Shown: one piece after another, positions 55,080 through 64,000 of the stretch
How positions within the stretch are numbered: the stretch's first letter is position 1
Layout: each line of letters opens with the position of its first letter
Source: Tolypothrix tenuis PCC 7101
GTDB taxonomy: Bacteria; Cyanobacteriota; Cyanobacteriia; Cyanobacteriales; Nostocaceae
Assembly (NCBI RefSeq): GCF_002368295.1
Contig: NZ_AP018248.1
Location: 4,287,396-4,351,395 of the forward strand
Direction: 5' to 3'
DNA: 64,000 bases
Notes under the pieces: model-generated
Databases searched by the model: none
The model's input: the letters and a program-made list of their open reading frames with translations, nothing else
Told to the model about the DNA's origin: nothing
Position numbers and translations under genes: made by a program

Positions 55080-56783
55080 ATGAAAATTAGTCACAAATTA
55101 ATTTTGGGGTTTCTGGGGATTGCATCTCTTACAGGAGGAATTGGTGCGATCGCAGTTCATCAGCAATCACAAACAGCTAAGTATCTTGCTCGACAAGAAG
55201 CTGAAGAAGTAGCCATGCTACTGGGATATTTTACAAATCATGAGTTGGAAGAGGGAAAATCACAATCGCAATCTGAAGTTTTATCTCGGTTGCAAAATCA
55301 TGTTTTGGCGCTACACAAGCAGCGTCAACGCGATTTAGAAATCGTAGACCGAAATAAGATAATTCTGGCAGATATAGTTACTGAAGACATCGGCACAAAA
55401 TTAGAGCACGATCAAAATAATGAAGTTGGTAAAACTATTCAAGATGGTATAACTAGAACTTATATTGAAACTAGTCCTGAATATCCACAAGGAATTTCTT
55501 TAATTGCTGTTCCCTTTAAAACAAATCAAGGTGAAACTATTGGTGCAGTCATTTTGGAATATACACCACTTTACCAAGCAGCAATGGCAGCAGCACAAAA
55601 AAGCATTGTGGCAACATCAATCATTAGTTTAGTGTGTGGTGTGCTGGCGTTAATAGCAGGTTTCCTCATCTCTAAAAACATTTCCAACCCCATTAAACAA
55701 CTCCAGCAAGCTGTTTTAAATCTGACTGAAGGCAAATTAGATACTAGAGTAACTATTCATTCCCAAGATGAAATTGGCGAGTTAGCTACATCGTTCAACA
55801 ATATGGCTAACGATTTGCAAAAGTCTCGTTATGAGTTACTTGATGCTAACGAGCAATTGCAAAATGAGATTACTGAACGCCAACAAGCAGAAGGCGAACT
55901 TCAGGAAACTCTACAAAATCTGCAAAAAACCCAAGCTCAATTAATTCAATCGGAAAAAATATCTAGTCTTGGTCAATTAGTAGCAGGTATTGCCCACGAA
56001 ATTAATAACCCTGTCAACTTTATTCACGGCAATTTGACCTACATAAAAGAATATGTTGAAAGCCTAATCGACTTTGTACAACTATACCAAAAGCATTACC
56101 CCAACCCAGTTATAGAAATTCAAGCTGAAGCCGAGAACATTGAACTGGAATTTTTGCAAGAAGACTTATGGAAAATTTTAGATTCAATGAATATGGGAAC
56201 ATCTCGGATTAGAGAGATTGTGCGATCGCTTCGCAATTTCTCCCGTATGGATGAAGCTGAATATAAAGCTGTGGATATCCACGAGGGGATAGACAGCACT
56301 TTGTTAATCTTGCACCATCGTCTGCAAGCTAAAGGCAATTTACCAGAGATTGAAGTAATTCGAGAATATGGTAATTTACCTTTGATTGAATGTTATGCAG
56401 GACAACTCAACCAGGTATTTATGAATATTTTGGTAAATGCAATTGATGCTGTAGAAGAAGCCAATACCAAGCGTAGTAATCAACAAATAAAAGACAATCC
56501 CAGCCGCATTACTATTCGCACATCCCTGATAAATTCACATTGGGTAAAAATTGCGATCGCGGATACTGGCACAGGTATACCAGAAACAGCGCGTCACAAT
56601 TTATTTAACCCTTTTTTTACAACTAAACCAGTGAATAAAGGTACTGGGATGGGATTGTCTATCAGTTACCAAATCATCACAGAAAAACATTGTGGCAAAT
56701 TAGAGTATGTCTCTACTCTAGGTGAAGGAACTGAGTTTATCATTCAGATTCCCATTCGGCAGACAGTGATAGCAGCAGTGTAA
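55080..56783 (+). CDS. Sensor histidine kinase (second of a tandem pair)
   Basis: At 567 residues this is a paralog of the preceding kinase, with about four in five residues alike and the same layout: TM1, Cache-like sensor, TM2, HAMP, coiled coil, HisKA His306 (AGIAHEINNP), and HATPase_c with N box (QVFMNILVNAIDAV), IADTGTGIPE and KGTGMGLSI. The sensor differs mostly around KSQSQSEVLSRL and SPEYPQGISL, so ligand preference may differ. It converges with aroE (14 bp between stops). Confidence 0.92.
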   Translation: MKISHKLILGFLGIASLTGGIGAIAVHQQSQTAKYLARQEAEEVAMLLGYFTNHELEEGKSQSQSEVLSRLQNHVLALHKQRQRDLEIVDRNKIILADIVTEDIGTKLEHDQNNEVGKTIQDGITRTYIETSPEYPQGISLIAVPFKTNQGETIGAVILEYTPLYQAAMAAAQKSIVATSIISLVCGVLALIAGFLISKNISNPIKQLQQAVLNLTEGKLDTRVTIHSQDEIGELATSFNNMANDLQKSRYELLDANEQLQNEITERQQAEGELQETLQNLQKTQAQLIQSEKISSLGQLVAGIAHEINNPVNFIHGNLTYIKEYVESLIDFVQLYQKHYPNPVIEIQAEAENIELEFLQEDLWKILDSMNMGTSRIREIVRSLRNFSRMDEAEYKAVDIHEGIDSTLLILHHRLQAKGNLPEIEVIREYGNLPLIECYAGQLNQVFMNILVNAIDAVEEANTKRSNQQIKDNPSRITIRTSLINSHWVKIAIADTGTGIPETARHNLFNPFFTTKPVNKGTGMGLSISYQIITEKHCGKLEYVSTLGEGTEFIIQIPIRQTVIAAV

Positions 56784-56797
56784 ACTGTCAACCAATT

Positions 56798-57673
56798 TCA
56801 CCCCAAACCTAAGTAATTTTGCAGTGCTTGACGCATCACATCTACAGGTACAGTTTCTTGCTGCAACCAGAGTTTTAAGGCTGCTGCACCTTGTTGCACC
56901 AGCATTTCTAAGCCATCAATGGCGATCGCACCTTGTTGTTGGGCGAGTTGGAGAAATTGCGTTGGTTTAGGTATATATATCAAATCGTAGGCGATCGCAT
57001 TTGCTGGTAAATCAGCTATTTCTGTCGCACTCACAGGCGATTCATCTACTTTGGGATACATCCCAATTGGTGTGGTATTAACTAACAAATTAGCTTGGGG
57101 AATTAGTTTCGTTAACTTATCCCATGTATGCACTTGCAAATTTGCACTGACTAAGGAATCAGCCCAACTATCATAAAATTCTGCTAATCGCTGTTGATTG
57201 CGCCCTACAACATGAATTTCGGCAAAACCTAGCTGCTGACAACCTGCAACCACCGCCCGCGCTGCGCCACCATTACCTAAAATTACAGCTGCTTTCTGAC
57301 TCCAATCTTGCTGATATGTAGTTTGCAAAGGGGAGATAAAGCCTTCAATATCTGTGTTTGTACCTACCCATTGGTTATTTTGACGACTCACAGTATTAAC
57401 TGCGCCAATGGCTTGGGCAATAGGAGTAATTTCTGCCAATAGGGGCATAATTGCCTGTTTGTGAGGAATTGTCACACTAAAACCCACAACCCCAACAGCC
57501 GCAAAACCTGCGATCGCATCTGCTAAATTTTCTGGTGCGATGGGAAAGGGTAGATAAACAAAATCTAATCCCAATTTGGCGATCGCAGCATTATGCATCA
57601 CTGGTGACAGCGAGTGTTCCACCGGATGTCCAATTACCCCAAGAAGTTTAGTTTTTCCTGTAATATGCAACAT
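56798..57673 (-). CDS. aroE: Shikimate dehydrogenase
   Basis: The NADPH enzyme reduces 3-dehydroshikimate in aromatic amino acid synthesis. The 291 residues show GHPVEHSLSPVMHNAA (substrate loop), catalytic Lys72 in SVTIPHKQA and Asp108 in GTNTDIEG, and the nucleotide motif ILGNGGAARAVVAG. Length is normal. ATG at 57673. It lies tail to tail with the second kinase gene and has STRR upstream. Confidence 0.96.
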   Translation of the reverse strand: MLHITGKTKLLGVIGHPVEHSLSPVMHNAAIAKLGLDFVYLPFPIAPENLADAIAGFAAVGVVGFSVTIPHKQAIMPLLAEITPIAQAIGAVNTVSRQNNQWVGTNTDIEGFISPLQTTYQQDWSQKAAVILGNGGAARAVVAGCQQLGFAEIHVVGRNQQRLAEFYDSWADSLVSANLQVHTWDKLTKLIPQANLLVNTTPIGMYPKVDESPVSATEIADLPANAIAYDLIYIPKPTQFLQLAQQQGAIAIDGLEMLVQQGAAALKLWLQQETVPVDVMRQALQNYLGLG

Positions 57674-57734
57674 ATTCTAGCCGTCAGAGATAGGCTTCGC
57701 TTGTGTAGACGCAGACTTCTAATCTTGACATAAA

Positions 57735-57860
57735 TTGGGGGATTGGGGACTGGGGACTGGGGACTGGGGACTGGGTAATTGGTAATTGGTAATTGGTAAT
57801 TGGGTGTTTGTCATTAATTATTTCTCCCCCTGCTCCCTGCTCCCTGCCCCCCTGCCTTCT
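57735..57860. repeat. STRR block between aroE and ppk1
   Basis: GGGGACT units (57741-57775), GGTAATT units (57776-57800) and CCCTGCT units (57826-57856) in a row. Confidence 0.8.
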
Positions 57861-57863
57861 CAT

Positions 57864-60065
57864 TCAATTAAAATACCTCGACTTCATGCTGGGGACTTTA
57901 ACGTTGGTGTGGAATGAGTGCAGAATTTCCATGAGGATATTTTGGCTACTGCGTTCTGGTTCATTCTTGCGCGGGTGGCGTTGGATGTAAGAACCGTCTG
58001 ATTGCAGTTCCCAAGCTTGGCGATTGTCTGCCAGCATAATTTCTAAAATGTCTTGTAAGGTTTGGGAAATTTTGGCATCTTCAATTGGTGTGACGGCTTC
58101 TACACGCCGATCTAAATTGCGGGGCATCCAATCGGCGCTGCCGATGTATACTTCATCTTGTCCATCATTGTAGAAATGGAAGATGCGCGAATGTTCTAAA
58201 AAGCGACCGATAATGCTAATAACCCGGATATTCTCGCTGATTTCTGGTAAACCTGGACGCAAGCAGCAAGTACCACGCACAATTAAGTCAATTTGTACCC
58301 CGGCGGCTGAGGCGGCGTAGAGAGTAGTAATAATTTGCGGATCAACTAGTGCATTCATTTTGGCAATGATTCGCCCGGGTTTGCCGTTTTGACAATGTTC
58401 AATTTCCCGCCGAATCAATTCAATCATGCGATCGCGCATACTAATTGGTGATACTAGCAGCTTGCGGTAAGAATGCTGATGGGCATAGCCTGTTAAATAA
58501 TTGAATAAGTCAGTTAAATCTGCACCTAAGTCTTTGCGACAACTAAATAGTCCTAAATCGGTGTATAACTTCGCTGTTTTGGGGTTATAGTTACCAGTGC
58601 CGATATGCACATAGCGAGAAATCTTGTCCCCTTCCCGACGCACTACTAAGGCAATTTTGGTGTGAGTTTTTAATCCCACTAAGCCATAGACAACATGAAC
58701 CCCAGACTTTTCTAATCTCTGTGCCCAAGTAATATTATTTTCTTCATCAAAACGGGCTTTTAATTCTACTAACACCACAACTTGTTTACCACTTTCCGCC
58801 GCAGCCATTAAAGAGTGGAAAATTTGCGAATCGCCAGAAGAACGATAAAGTGTCATTTTAATGGCTAATACATGGGCATCGCGGGCAGCTTGGGCGATAA
58901 ACTCTTCTACAGAGGCGCTAAAGGATTCGTAGGGATGATGTACTAATAAATCATGTTGTTGAATGATTGAGAAAATATTTTCTCTACCTTCACTTTTCTG
59001 TGATTTCTCTATAGCAGTGGATTGATTGAAGGCACGTAATTTTGTAGGAATTACAGGTGTCCAAGGTGGATCTTTAAGTTCGGGTAACGGTAAAGCCATG
59101 AAGGACATTAAATCCTTCAAATTCAATAGCCCATCGATTTCATAAATGTCACCTTCTGTTAATTCTAATTCTGGGAATAACATTTGGCGCATCGACTGAG
59201 GCATGGATTTTTGAATTTCTAGCCTGACTCCACAACCGCGAAATTGTCGCCCACGTAATTCTTGCTGAATGGCTAAGAGTAAATCATCAGCTTCCTCTTC
59301 TGCTACTGCTAAATCCGCCTTCCGAGTCAGGCGAAACTGATGATATTCGTTGACAATCATGTCTGGAAATAAGGCTTCTAAGTTGTGCGCCACTACCTGT
59401 TCAATGGGCACACCTATCCAATGATTTGGTATGTCATTTTGCGCTTGTAGATCATGAGGTAATTCAATAAATCGCGGCAGAATATCGGGGACTTTGACTC
59501 TGGCAAATTTTTCTTTTTTAGAAACTGGATCTGTCACCACCACTGCCAAATTCAGGCTGAGATTTGCAATCAGGGGGAAGGGATGGCTGGGATCTACGGC
59601 TAAGGGTGTCAGCACTGGAAAAATTTGCCGTTGAAACAAATCTTGCAGGTAAGCGCGCTGTTCTAAGGTGATATCTGTGTAATTGAGCAGATGAATACCT
59701 TCTTGTGCCATTTCTGTTCGCAACACCTTCTCAAAGTACTCGTGTTGCTGGATTACCATCGGACGGAGAATTTGTGCGATCGCATCTAATTGTTCTTGAG
59801 GAGTCCGTCCATCGGGAGTGCGTTTACTTACCTGCGCTTGGACTTGTTCTTTAAGAATTGCCACGCGCACCATAAAATATTCATCTAAATTGGAACTAAA
59901 GATAGAGATAAACTTCAGTTTTTCTAATAATGGTGTCCGCCGATCCAATGCCTCATGTAAAACCCGCCGATTGAATTCCAACCAACTAAGTTCACGATTA
60001 AAGTAATACTGTGAATCACTTATTTTAATCACTTTGTTTATCGGTTTGGCTTGGGTCATATCCAT
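57864..60065 (-). CDS. ppk1: Polyphosphate kinase 1
   Basis: PPK1 makes long-chain polyphosphate from ATP. The 733 residues carry the N-terminal FNRELSWLEFNRRVLHEA, the ATP-binding KARFDEENNITWAQRLEKSG region, the catalytic His in YVHIGTGNYNP and the second conserved region with PLD-like motifs (VYIGSADWMPRNLDRRVE). Full length. The start is the Met at 60065 or the next one 6 bp later. It sits alone on the - strand. Confidence 0.96.
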   Translation of the reverse strand: MDMTQAKPINKVIKISDSQYYFNRELSWLEFNRRVLHEALDRRTPLLEKLKFISIFSSNLDEYFMVRVAILKEQVQAQVSKRTPDGRTPQEQLDAIAQILRPMVIQQHEYFEKVLRTEMAQEGIHLLNYTDITLEQRAYLQDLFQRQIFPVLTPLAVDPSHPFPLIANLSLNLAVVVTDPVSKKEKFARVKVPDILPRFIELPHDLQAQNDIPNHWIGVPIEQVVAHNLEALFPDMIVNEYHQFRLTRKADLAVAEEEADDLLLAIQQELRGRQFRGCGVRLEIQKSMPQSMRQMLFPELELTEGDIYEIDGLLNLKDLMSFMALPLPELKDPPWTPVIPTKLRAFNQSTAIEKSQKSEGRENIFSIIQQHDLLVHHPYESFSASVEEFIAQAARDAHVLAIKMTLYRSSGDSQIFHSLMAAAESGKQVVVLVELKARFDEENNITWAQRLEKSGVHVVYGLVGLKTHTKIALVVRREGDKISRYVHIGTGNYNPKTAKLYTDLGLFSCRKDLGADLTDLFNYLTGYAHQHSYRKLLVSPISMRDRMIELIRREIEHCQNGKPGRIIAKMNALVDPQIITTLYAASAAGVQIDLIVRGTCCLRPGLPEISENIRVISIIGRFLEHSRIFHFYNDGQDEVYIGSADWMPRNLDRRVEAVTPIEDAKISQTLQDILEIMLADNRQAWELQSDGSYIQRHPRKNEPERSSQNILMEILHSFHTNVKVPSMKSRYFN

Positions 60066-60807
60066 TTTTCATTTATTTACAGAAAATTCAATGGAACACA
60101 AATACCGATACTCTATTTAGATTAATGAGATAAAATGGCTACCTATTCTGTTGCTTTACAGGACATTTTATCTTAGTCAATTAATTAAACTTCCATTAGA
60201 TTAAATAATTTACATGAGTTTTATTAAGGTTACTTTAAGGCAACTAATTTACTATGTAATCTAGATAAGATACAAAGTAAATATATTATGAACATCCTTC
60301 CTTGGTAAGGTATTTAGGGAAAGGTCAGATTATTTCTCTTCAACATAGCTCGTTAATTGCCTTGGCAATAATCATCTGCTTCACCTTAATGAAATTCCAG
60401 AAAAAATCGATGATTTTTTACTTTCTTACTAAAGTAATTTTGCTTAATTACTTTTTAACTTAACATCACCCCATAGCTTCTTATTTATAAGTTAACAAAA
60501 GATTAATTTTGAGTTAAGAAAGCTTTAATACTAAAATTTGGGTTAGTAATGTAAGGTTTTTAACCACATAAAATTTTATGCGGTTAAAATAATTTTTATT
60601 TGATACATGAGAAAATTAAAAATCCTCAGTCTATTGCTTTATTGAAGAAATTTACTGAGTTTATTATGGCTAAAAGTAATACTAAATAAAAATTTTAACC
60701 TAATTATTACTTAATCATTAATAGTAGTTCCACTAGTATTAAATTTCACATTTGATAGTTACAGGATTCTGCTTTGATTGCTGAAATCTACGTAGGGTGG
60801 AATGGTA
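60066..60807. other. AT-rich gap upstream of ppk1
   Basis: The left part should hold the ppk1 promoter. I see no pho box or gene that can be supported. Confidence 0.5.
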
Positions 60808-61107
60808 CTTATACCAAATCAAATAATGTTTGCGACATATCAATATATTCTAGAGGGCAAGGCATTGCCCATACGTGTCAACTTAACGTGCAACCTGCTT
60901 GGTTGAAAGGTTTCGCCCTCACCCCCAGCCCCTCTCCCACCAGGAGAGGGGAGCAAGAGATTCAATTCCCCTTCTCCCTGAGGGAGAAGAGGGCGCGAGG
61001 TATTTGTACAACGCGCGCCCTATATAGCTTTTAACTTAAGTTGACACGTATGGGCAGTGCCTTGCCCCTACAATCTGTCGCATTCTTTTTTCAAATTGGC
61101 ATTACTT
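60808..61107. mobile_element. Nested insertion: MITE-like element inside another repeat
   Basis: The outer element has ATACCAAATCAAATAATGTT at its left and TGTCGCATTCTTTTTTCAAA at its right, like the copies near 52.6 kb. Inside, at 60875-61047, sits a 173-bp copy of the element at 35228. Its ends plus flanks (GGCATTGCCCATAC and complement) form a 25-bp inverted repeat with one mismatch. Confidence 0.6.
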
Positions 61108-61125
61108 AAGCAAAAGTTGCTGCTC

Positions 61126-61158
61126 AGATACCCGACTTTTTGAAAAAGTCGGGTATCT
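61126..61158. repeat. Perfect 16-bp inverted repeat with one-base loop
   Basis: AGATACCCGACTTTTT, then G, then its exact complement. It could end transcription in either direction, or be a short dispersed repeat. Confidence 0.65.
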
Positions 61159-61168
61159 AAATCTCGCT

Positions 61169-61295
61169 AAGGGATTTTCAAGAAATAAATTATTCCATCT
61201 TGTGGGGCGGGCATCTTGCCCGCCACATAAACTGGGCGGACAAGATGTCCACCCCACAATAAATAATGGGATATTTTTTATTTGGAAGTCTCTTA
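61169..61295. mobile_element. MITE, second copy of the 31513 element in inverted orientation
   Basis: It runs TAAGGGATTTTCAAGAAAT to TTTGGAAGTCTCTTA and contains the same GTGGGGCGGGCATCTTG / GGACAAGATGTCCACCCCAC hairpin. Differences from the first copy are scattered point changes and a short deletion. Confidence 0.7.
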
Positions 61296-61374
61296 ATATA
61301 AGTTTTCTTGCCTACTGCAAAGTATTGTTGTGTATCTACACCTGTAAGCTAGTTATCTAAAAAACTGTGATTGT

Positions 61375-61640
61375 TTTCTCAAAAGCTGCTTTTGCTTTCT
61401 CAAAAGCAGCTTTTACTTTCTCTCAAGCTGCTTTTGCTTATTCAATTCGGTATATTCAGCAAGCAAAAGCAGATATTGCTTTCTCTCAAGCTGCTTTTGT
61501 TTATTCAATTCGGTATATTCAGCAAGCAAAAGTAGATATTGCTTTCTCTCAAGCCGCGTTTACTTATTCAATTCGGTATATTTAGCAAGCAAAAGCAGAT
61601 ATTGCTTTCTCACAAGCTGCTTTTGCTTTCTCCTTTGCGT
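61375..61640. repeat. 21-bp tandem repeat array (locus 2)
   Basis: Units are the reverse complements of those at 9783-10045: CAAGCTGCTTTTGCTTTCTC-like, AATTCGGTATATTCAGCAAG-like and AAAGCAGATATTGCTTTCTC-like units alternate. An open frame through it (61367-61585) is repeat derived and not a gene. Confidence 0.8.
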
Positions 61641-61805
61641 AATTCCCTCAAAAATATCATTATGACTATGTAACTAAATTTTTTGGCTTTTCAAGTTACA
61701 AGTAATTTGTTATACTATGCCCTAATCGACACAGAACCTTGAAAACTGAATATCAAGTTTCCTGTTGAAAACAATAGTGTTTATTTTAACTATTGACACT
61801 TAAAT

Positions 61806-62001
61806 TTTTCGCGGGGGTAGGCTAATCTCTGAAACCCTGATACTTTCGTTGACCCCCGCGAAAAGCTTGCTGGGTATGAGTTTGAAGTACCTCAAACTAT
61901 GTCTGATTGTCAATAATTTATGCTTGTTGACAAGCAAATTAGACCCCCCGCGAAAATGGGTATCTCTAACCCTTTCTGGGTAAAGCTTCCAAAAGGGTAG
62001 G
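61806..62001 (+). promoter_or_regulatory. CRISPR leader with a repeated GCGGGGGT motif
   Basis: TTTTCGCGGGGGT (61806-61818) pairs perfectly with 61852-61864 (13 bp). A third, near-identical copy of the right arm is at 61943-61956. The region is AT-rich and lies at the side of the array with intact repeats, so it is the leader. Adaptation or Cas6-type protein binding to these sites is only a guess. Confidence 0.5.
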
Positions 62002-62763
62002 GTTTTCAAATCATTACCCCTAACGGGGATGGAAACATAGCTTGCAAATCAACTAGTTCTGTATTCAACAATGGTTTTCAAATCATTACCCCTAACGGGG
62101 ATGGAAACGGTTATGAGCCATGTAAAAGCTGCCATGTTTTGCCAGAGTTTTCAAATCATTACCCCTAACGGGGATGGAAACCAACTTAGTCTGCCCCAAC
62201 CTTCGCCTGCTGATATAAGTTTTCAAATCATTACCCCTAACGGGGATGGAAACCTGTCACTTGGACAGTTGATGTAGAATTTCATTTTTTTGGTTTTCAA
62301 ATCATTACCCCTAACGGGGATGGAAACCTACTTGGAAAAACCATAGTATCCATGCAATGATAAGTTTTCAAATCATTACCCCTAACGGGGATGGAAACAA
62401 AGCTTGCTTGCGCTACTACACCTTCCATTACTGGTTTTCAAATCATTACCCCTAACGGGGATGGAAACCACTAAGTTTTTCAAGTCATCGGTTGTACCGT
62501 GAAAACAGTTTTCAAATCATTACCCCTAACGGGGATGGAAACCTAAAATTCTTTCCCTTTCTATTTGGGCATCCCTTAAAGTTTTCAAATCATTACCCCT
62601 AACGGGGATGGAAACTTGATTTCAAACTTTCAATCAAATTTTCAAAAACATTTAGTTTTCAAATCATTACCCCTAACGGGGATGGAAACAAAAGTGTTTA
62701 GCCTGTCAGAAAACATAGCTTCCAAAAGGTTTTCAAATCATTACCCCTAACGGGGATTAAAAC
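62002..62763 (+). CRISPR. CRISPR array, 11 repeats of 35 bp, 10 spacers
   Basis: The repeat starts GTTTTCAAATCATTACCCC and ends TAACGGGGATGGAAAC; CCCC-TAAC-GGGG can form a stem and ...GGAAAC is a plausible 5' handle. Repeats start at 62002, 62074, 62147, 62219, 62293, 62364, 62434, 62508, 62581, 62655 and 62729. Spacers are 35-39 bp. The last repeat has TTAAAAC in place of TGGAAAC, as expected at the old end, so transcription runs left to right. No cas gene lies in the window. The subtype cannot be set with confidence; the GAAAC end is common in cyanobacterial type I and III arrays. Confidence 0.97.
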
Positions 62764-62882
62764 AGCCATGAAAAACTCAGCAAATATTTGACGGTGCGTT
62801 ACGCTGGCGCGATAACACACCCTACCAAATTACTAAATGTGATAGAAAAATGTTGATATCCCAGCGATCAGTTTTTTGCACA

Positions 62883-64000
62883 TTAAACAGGTTTTTTAAC
62901 CGCCTTCTGCTGTTTGGTTAATTCGATCATCTCTTCAAAACCGAAGCGATCAACCAATTCAATTAATGCTTTGGCAAGGCGATCGCTTTTTGGGGGAATT
63001 TGCTCAATTAATCTCAACACTTCTTTGCTGTTAACTCGCAGCGCTGCTTGATGCAGTTGTTCTATCCATTCTCTCGGCATTACTTCTAAGTCTGCAACTG
63101 TTAATGAGTTGGTGGGGGTGGATGCACTATTAGTAGATCCAATTTCCATATTTTGCTGCTGGTTCGCTGCTTGGGCGTAAACGTAGCGCACACCCAAGTG
63201 TTCCGCCATTTTGTCAAAGATGATATTTGCCCGGAAGGGTTTGCGAACAAAGTCATCAAAGCCTAAGGATAAGGCTATTAACCTGTCTTCTTCAAAGGCG
63301 CTACCTGTTAAAGCCACAATGACTGGCGGCTGATTACCTGCGGCTTTAATATGTTGAGTGGCTTCAAAGCCGTTCATTACAGGCATTCTAATATCCATCC
63401 AAATGAAATGGGGTGCCCAACTTTCCCAAAGGGCGATCGCAGCTTCGCCATTGACTGCTTCTTTAACTTCAAAGCCGATGGGGGTTAATAATTCTACCAA
63501 TAACCGCCGATTTTCTAGTTTATCTTCCACAATCAAAATGCGATAACTGGATTGCCCTGGTTCTAAGCCGATGACTTGGCGAGTTTCTTGGGGAGTGGGC
63601 AAAGTATCTAAAATTACTGCACGGGTGGGGATATCAAAGGTAAAAGTTGAGCCTTTGCACAGTTCGCTATTCACCCTTAAATCTCCCCCCATGAGTCGCA
63701 CAAATCGCTGGCTGATGGGTAATCCTAAGCCTGTGCCTTCCTGAGATTTGTAACCTGTTTCAGTTTGCACAAATGGCTCAAATAACTTCTCAAAGTCTTT
63801 TGAGGCAATGCCGCAGCCTGTATCTTCAACGCTGAAGCGCAGGGTAACTTCTTGGTTGGGAATGATGATTTGTTCCCCGGCGTTCACACGTAATGTTACT
63901 GTGCCTATTTGTGTAAATTTAATCGCGTTGCCGATGAGATTCACTAGTACCTGACGAATTTTACTTTCATCGGCGTGGATGTATTGGGGTACTGTGGGCG
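62883..64000 (-). CDS. Hybrid sensor histidine kinase, C-terminal part (5' end outside window)
   Basis: The frame is open to the window edge, so the N-terminal sensor and HisKA part is missing. Present are an HATPase_c domain (N box HADESKIRQVLVNLIGNAIK, G1 VEDTGCGIASKDF, G2 GTGLGLPISQRF) and a receiver domain with ILIVEDKLENRRLL, the phospho-acceptor Asp in FIWMDIRMPVMNG and Lys in DDFVRKPF. After the receiver comes a helical tail of about 90 residues with no recognised HPt His. It is downstream of the CRISPR array, on the other strand. Confidence 0.9.
   Translation of the reverse strand, partial: PTVPQYIHADESKIRQVLVNLIGNAIKFTQIGTVTLRVNAGEQIIIPNQEVTLRFSVEDTGCGIASKDFEKLFEPFVQTETGYKSQEGTGLGLPISQRFVRLMGGDLRVNSELCKGSTFTFDIPTRAVILDTLPTPQETRQVIGLEPGQSSYRILIVEDKLENRRLLVELLTPIGFEVKEAVNGEAAIALWESWAPHFIWMDIRMPVMNGFEATQHIKAAGNQPPVIVALTGSAFEEDRLIALSLGFDDFVRKPFRANIIFDKMAEHLGVRYVYAQAANQQQNMEIGSTNSASTPTNSLTVADLEVMPREWIEQLHQAALRVNSKEVLRLIEQIPPKSDRLAKALIELVDRFGFEEMIELTKQQKAVKKPV

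Noticed and set aside
61367..61585. 72-residue Ala/Phe-rich repeat protein
   Set aside because: It is the reverse of the 9.8-kb array and has no support as a gene.
61995..62277. Short open frame across CRISPR repeats
   Set aside because: It reads through repeats and spacers only.

Overview
The window looks like chromosome of a filamentous, probably heterocyst-forming cyanobacterium (Nostoc/Anabaena/Calothrix type). The signs are dense GCGATCGC (HIP1) octamers inside genes, heptanucleotide tandem repeats (STRR, units such as CCCATTA, CCAATTA, GGGGATT) between many genes, a panC-cmk fusion, an rbp-rpsU pair, and cyanobacterial CobG/CobH/CobI, DpsA-like, FeSOD and SLH proteins. The exact genus cannot be read from the sequence.

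Layout. 0.1-9.5 kb: a peptide-secretion cassette on the + strand. It has two small double-glycine leader peptides without cysteine, a protein with two cyclic-nucleotide-binding-like domains, an HlyD adaptor, a C39-peptidase ABC transporter and a second ABC transporter of the NHLM type. STRR or other repeats sit at each of the last three junctions. 9.5-14.4 kb: short mobile repeats, a 21-bp repeat array, and a conflict-type pair on the - strand (trypsin-like protease fused to a STAND-like ATPase, plus a Trypco2-like protein). 14.5-20.4 kb: aldo/keto reductase, rpsU and rbp, then cobG-cobH-cobI behind a cobalamin riboswitch. 20.5-31.4 kb: small metabolic and stress genes (methyltransferase-cupin-unknown operon, class III aminotransferase next to a DUF1338/HglS-type enzyme, DCC protein, AraC regulator, Dps, pirin, DUF202). 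32-35 kb: a PhoD-like phosphatase with a decayed copy of its 3' end, and a KTSC-domain protein.

36-40 kb: a second STAND system. A CHAT protease gene and an NB-ARC/WD40 gene are separated only by a frame change at a run of nine A; one extra A would join them into a single CHAT-NB-ARC-WD40 protein. 40.4-52.3 kb: sodB, panC/cmk, rlpA-like, glutaminase, a WGR/beta-propeller protein, a PhyH-like oxygenase, and an SLH-FAS1 protein with a probable outer-membrane barrel. 53-60 kb: two tandem paralogous histidine kinases, aroE and ppk1. 60-62 kb: a cluster of mobile repeats and a second copy of the 21-bp array. 62.0-62.8 kb: a CRISPR array of 11 repeats and 10 spacers with no cas gene in view. The window ends inside a hybrid histidine kinase.

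The strongest candidates for new biology are the cassette exporting cysteine-free peptides with its degenerate tandem cNMP-like protein, the two independent protease-STAND loci (one perhaps expressed by slippage, with 14 near-identical WD40 repeats), the WGR-propeller protein, the 21-bp repeat family, and a possible antisense small RNA near 23.7 kb. No tRNA, rRNA, complete insertion sequence or transposase gene was recognised.
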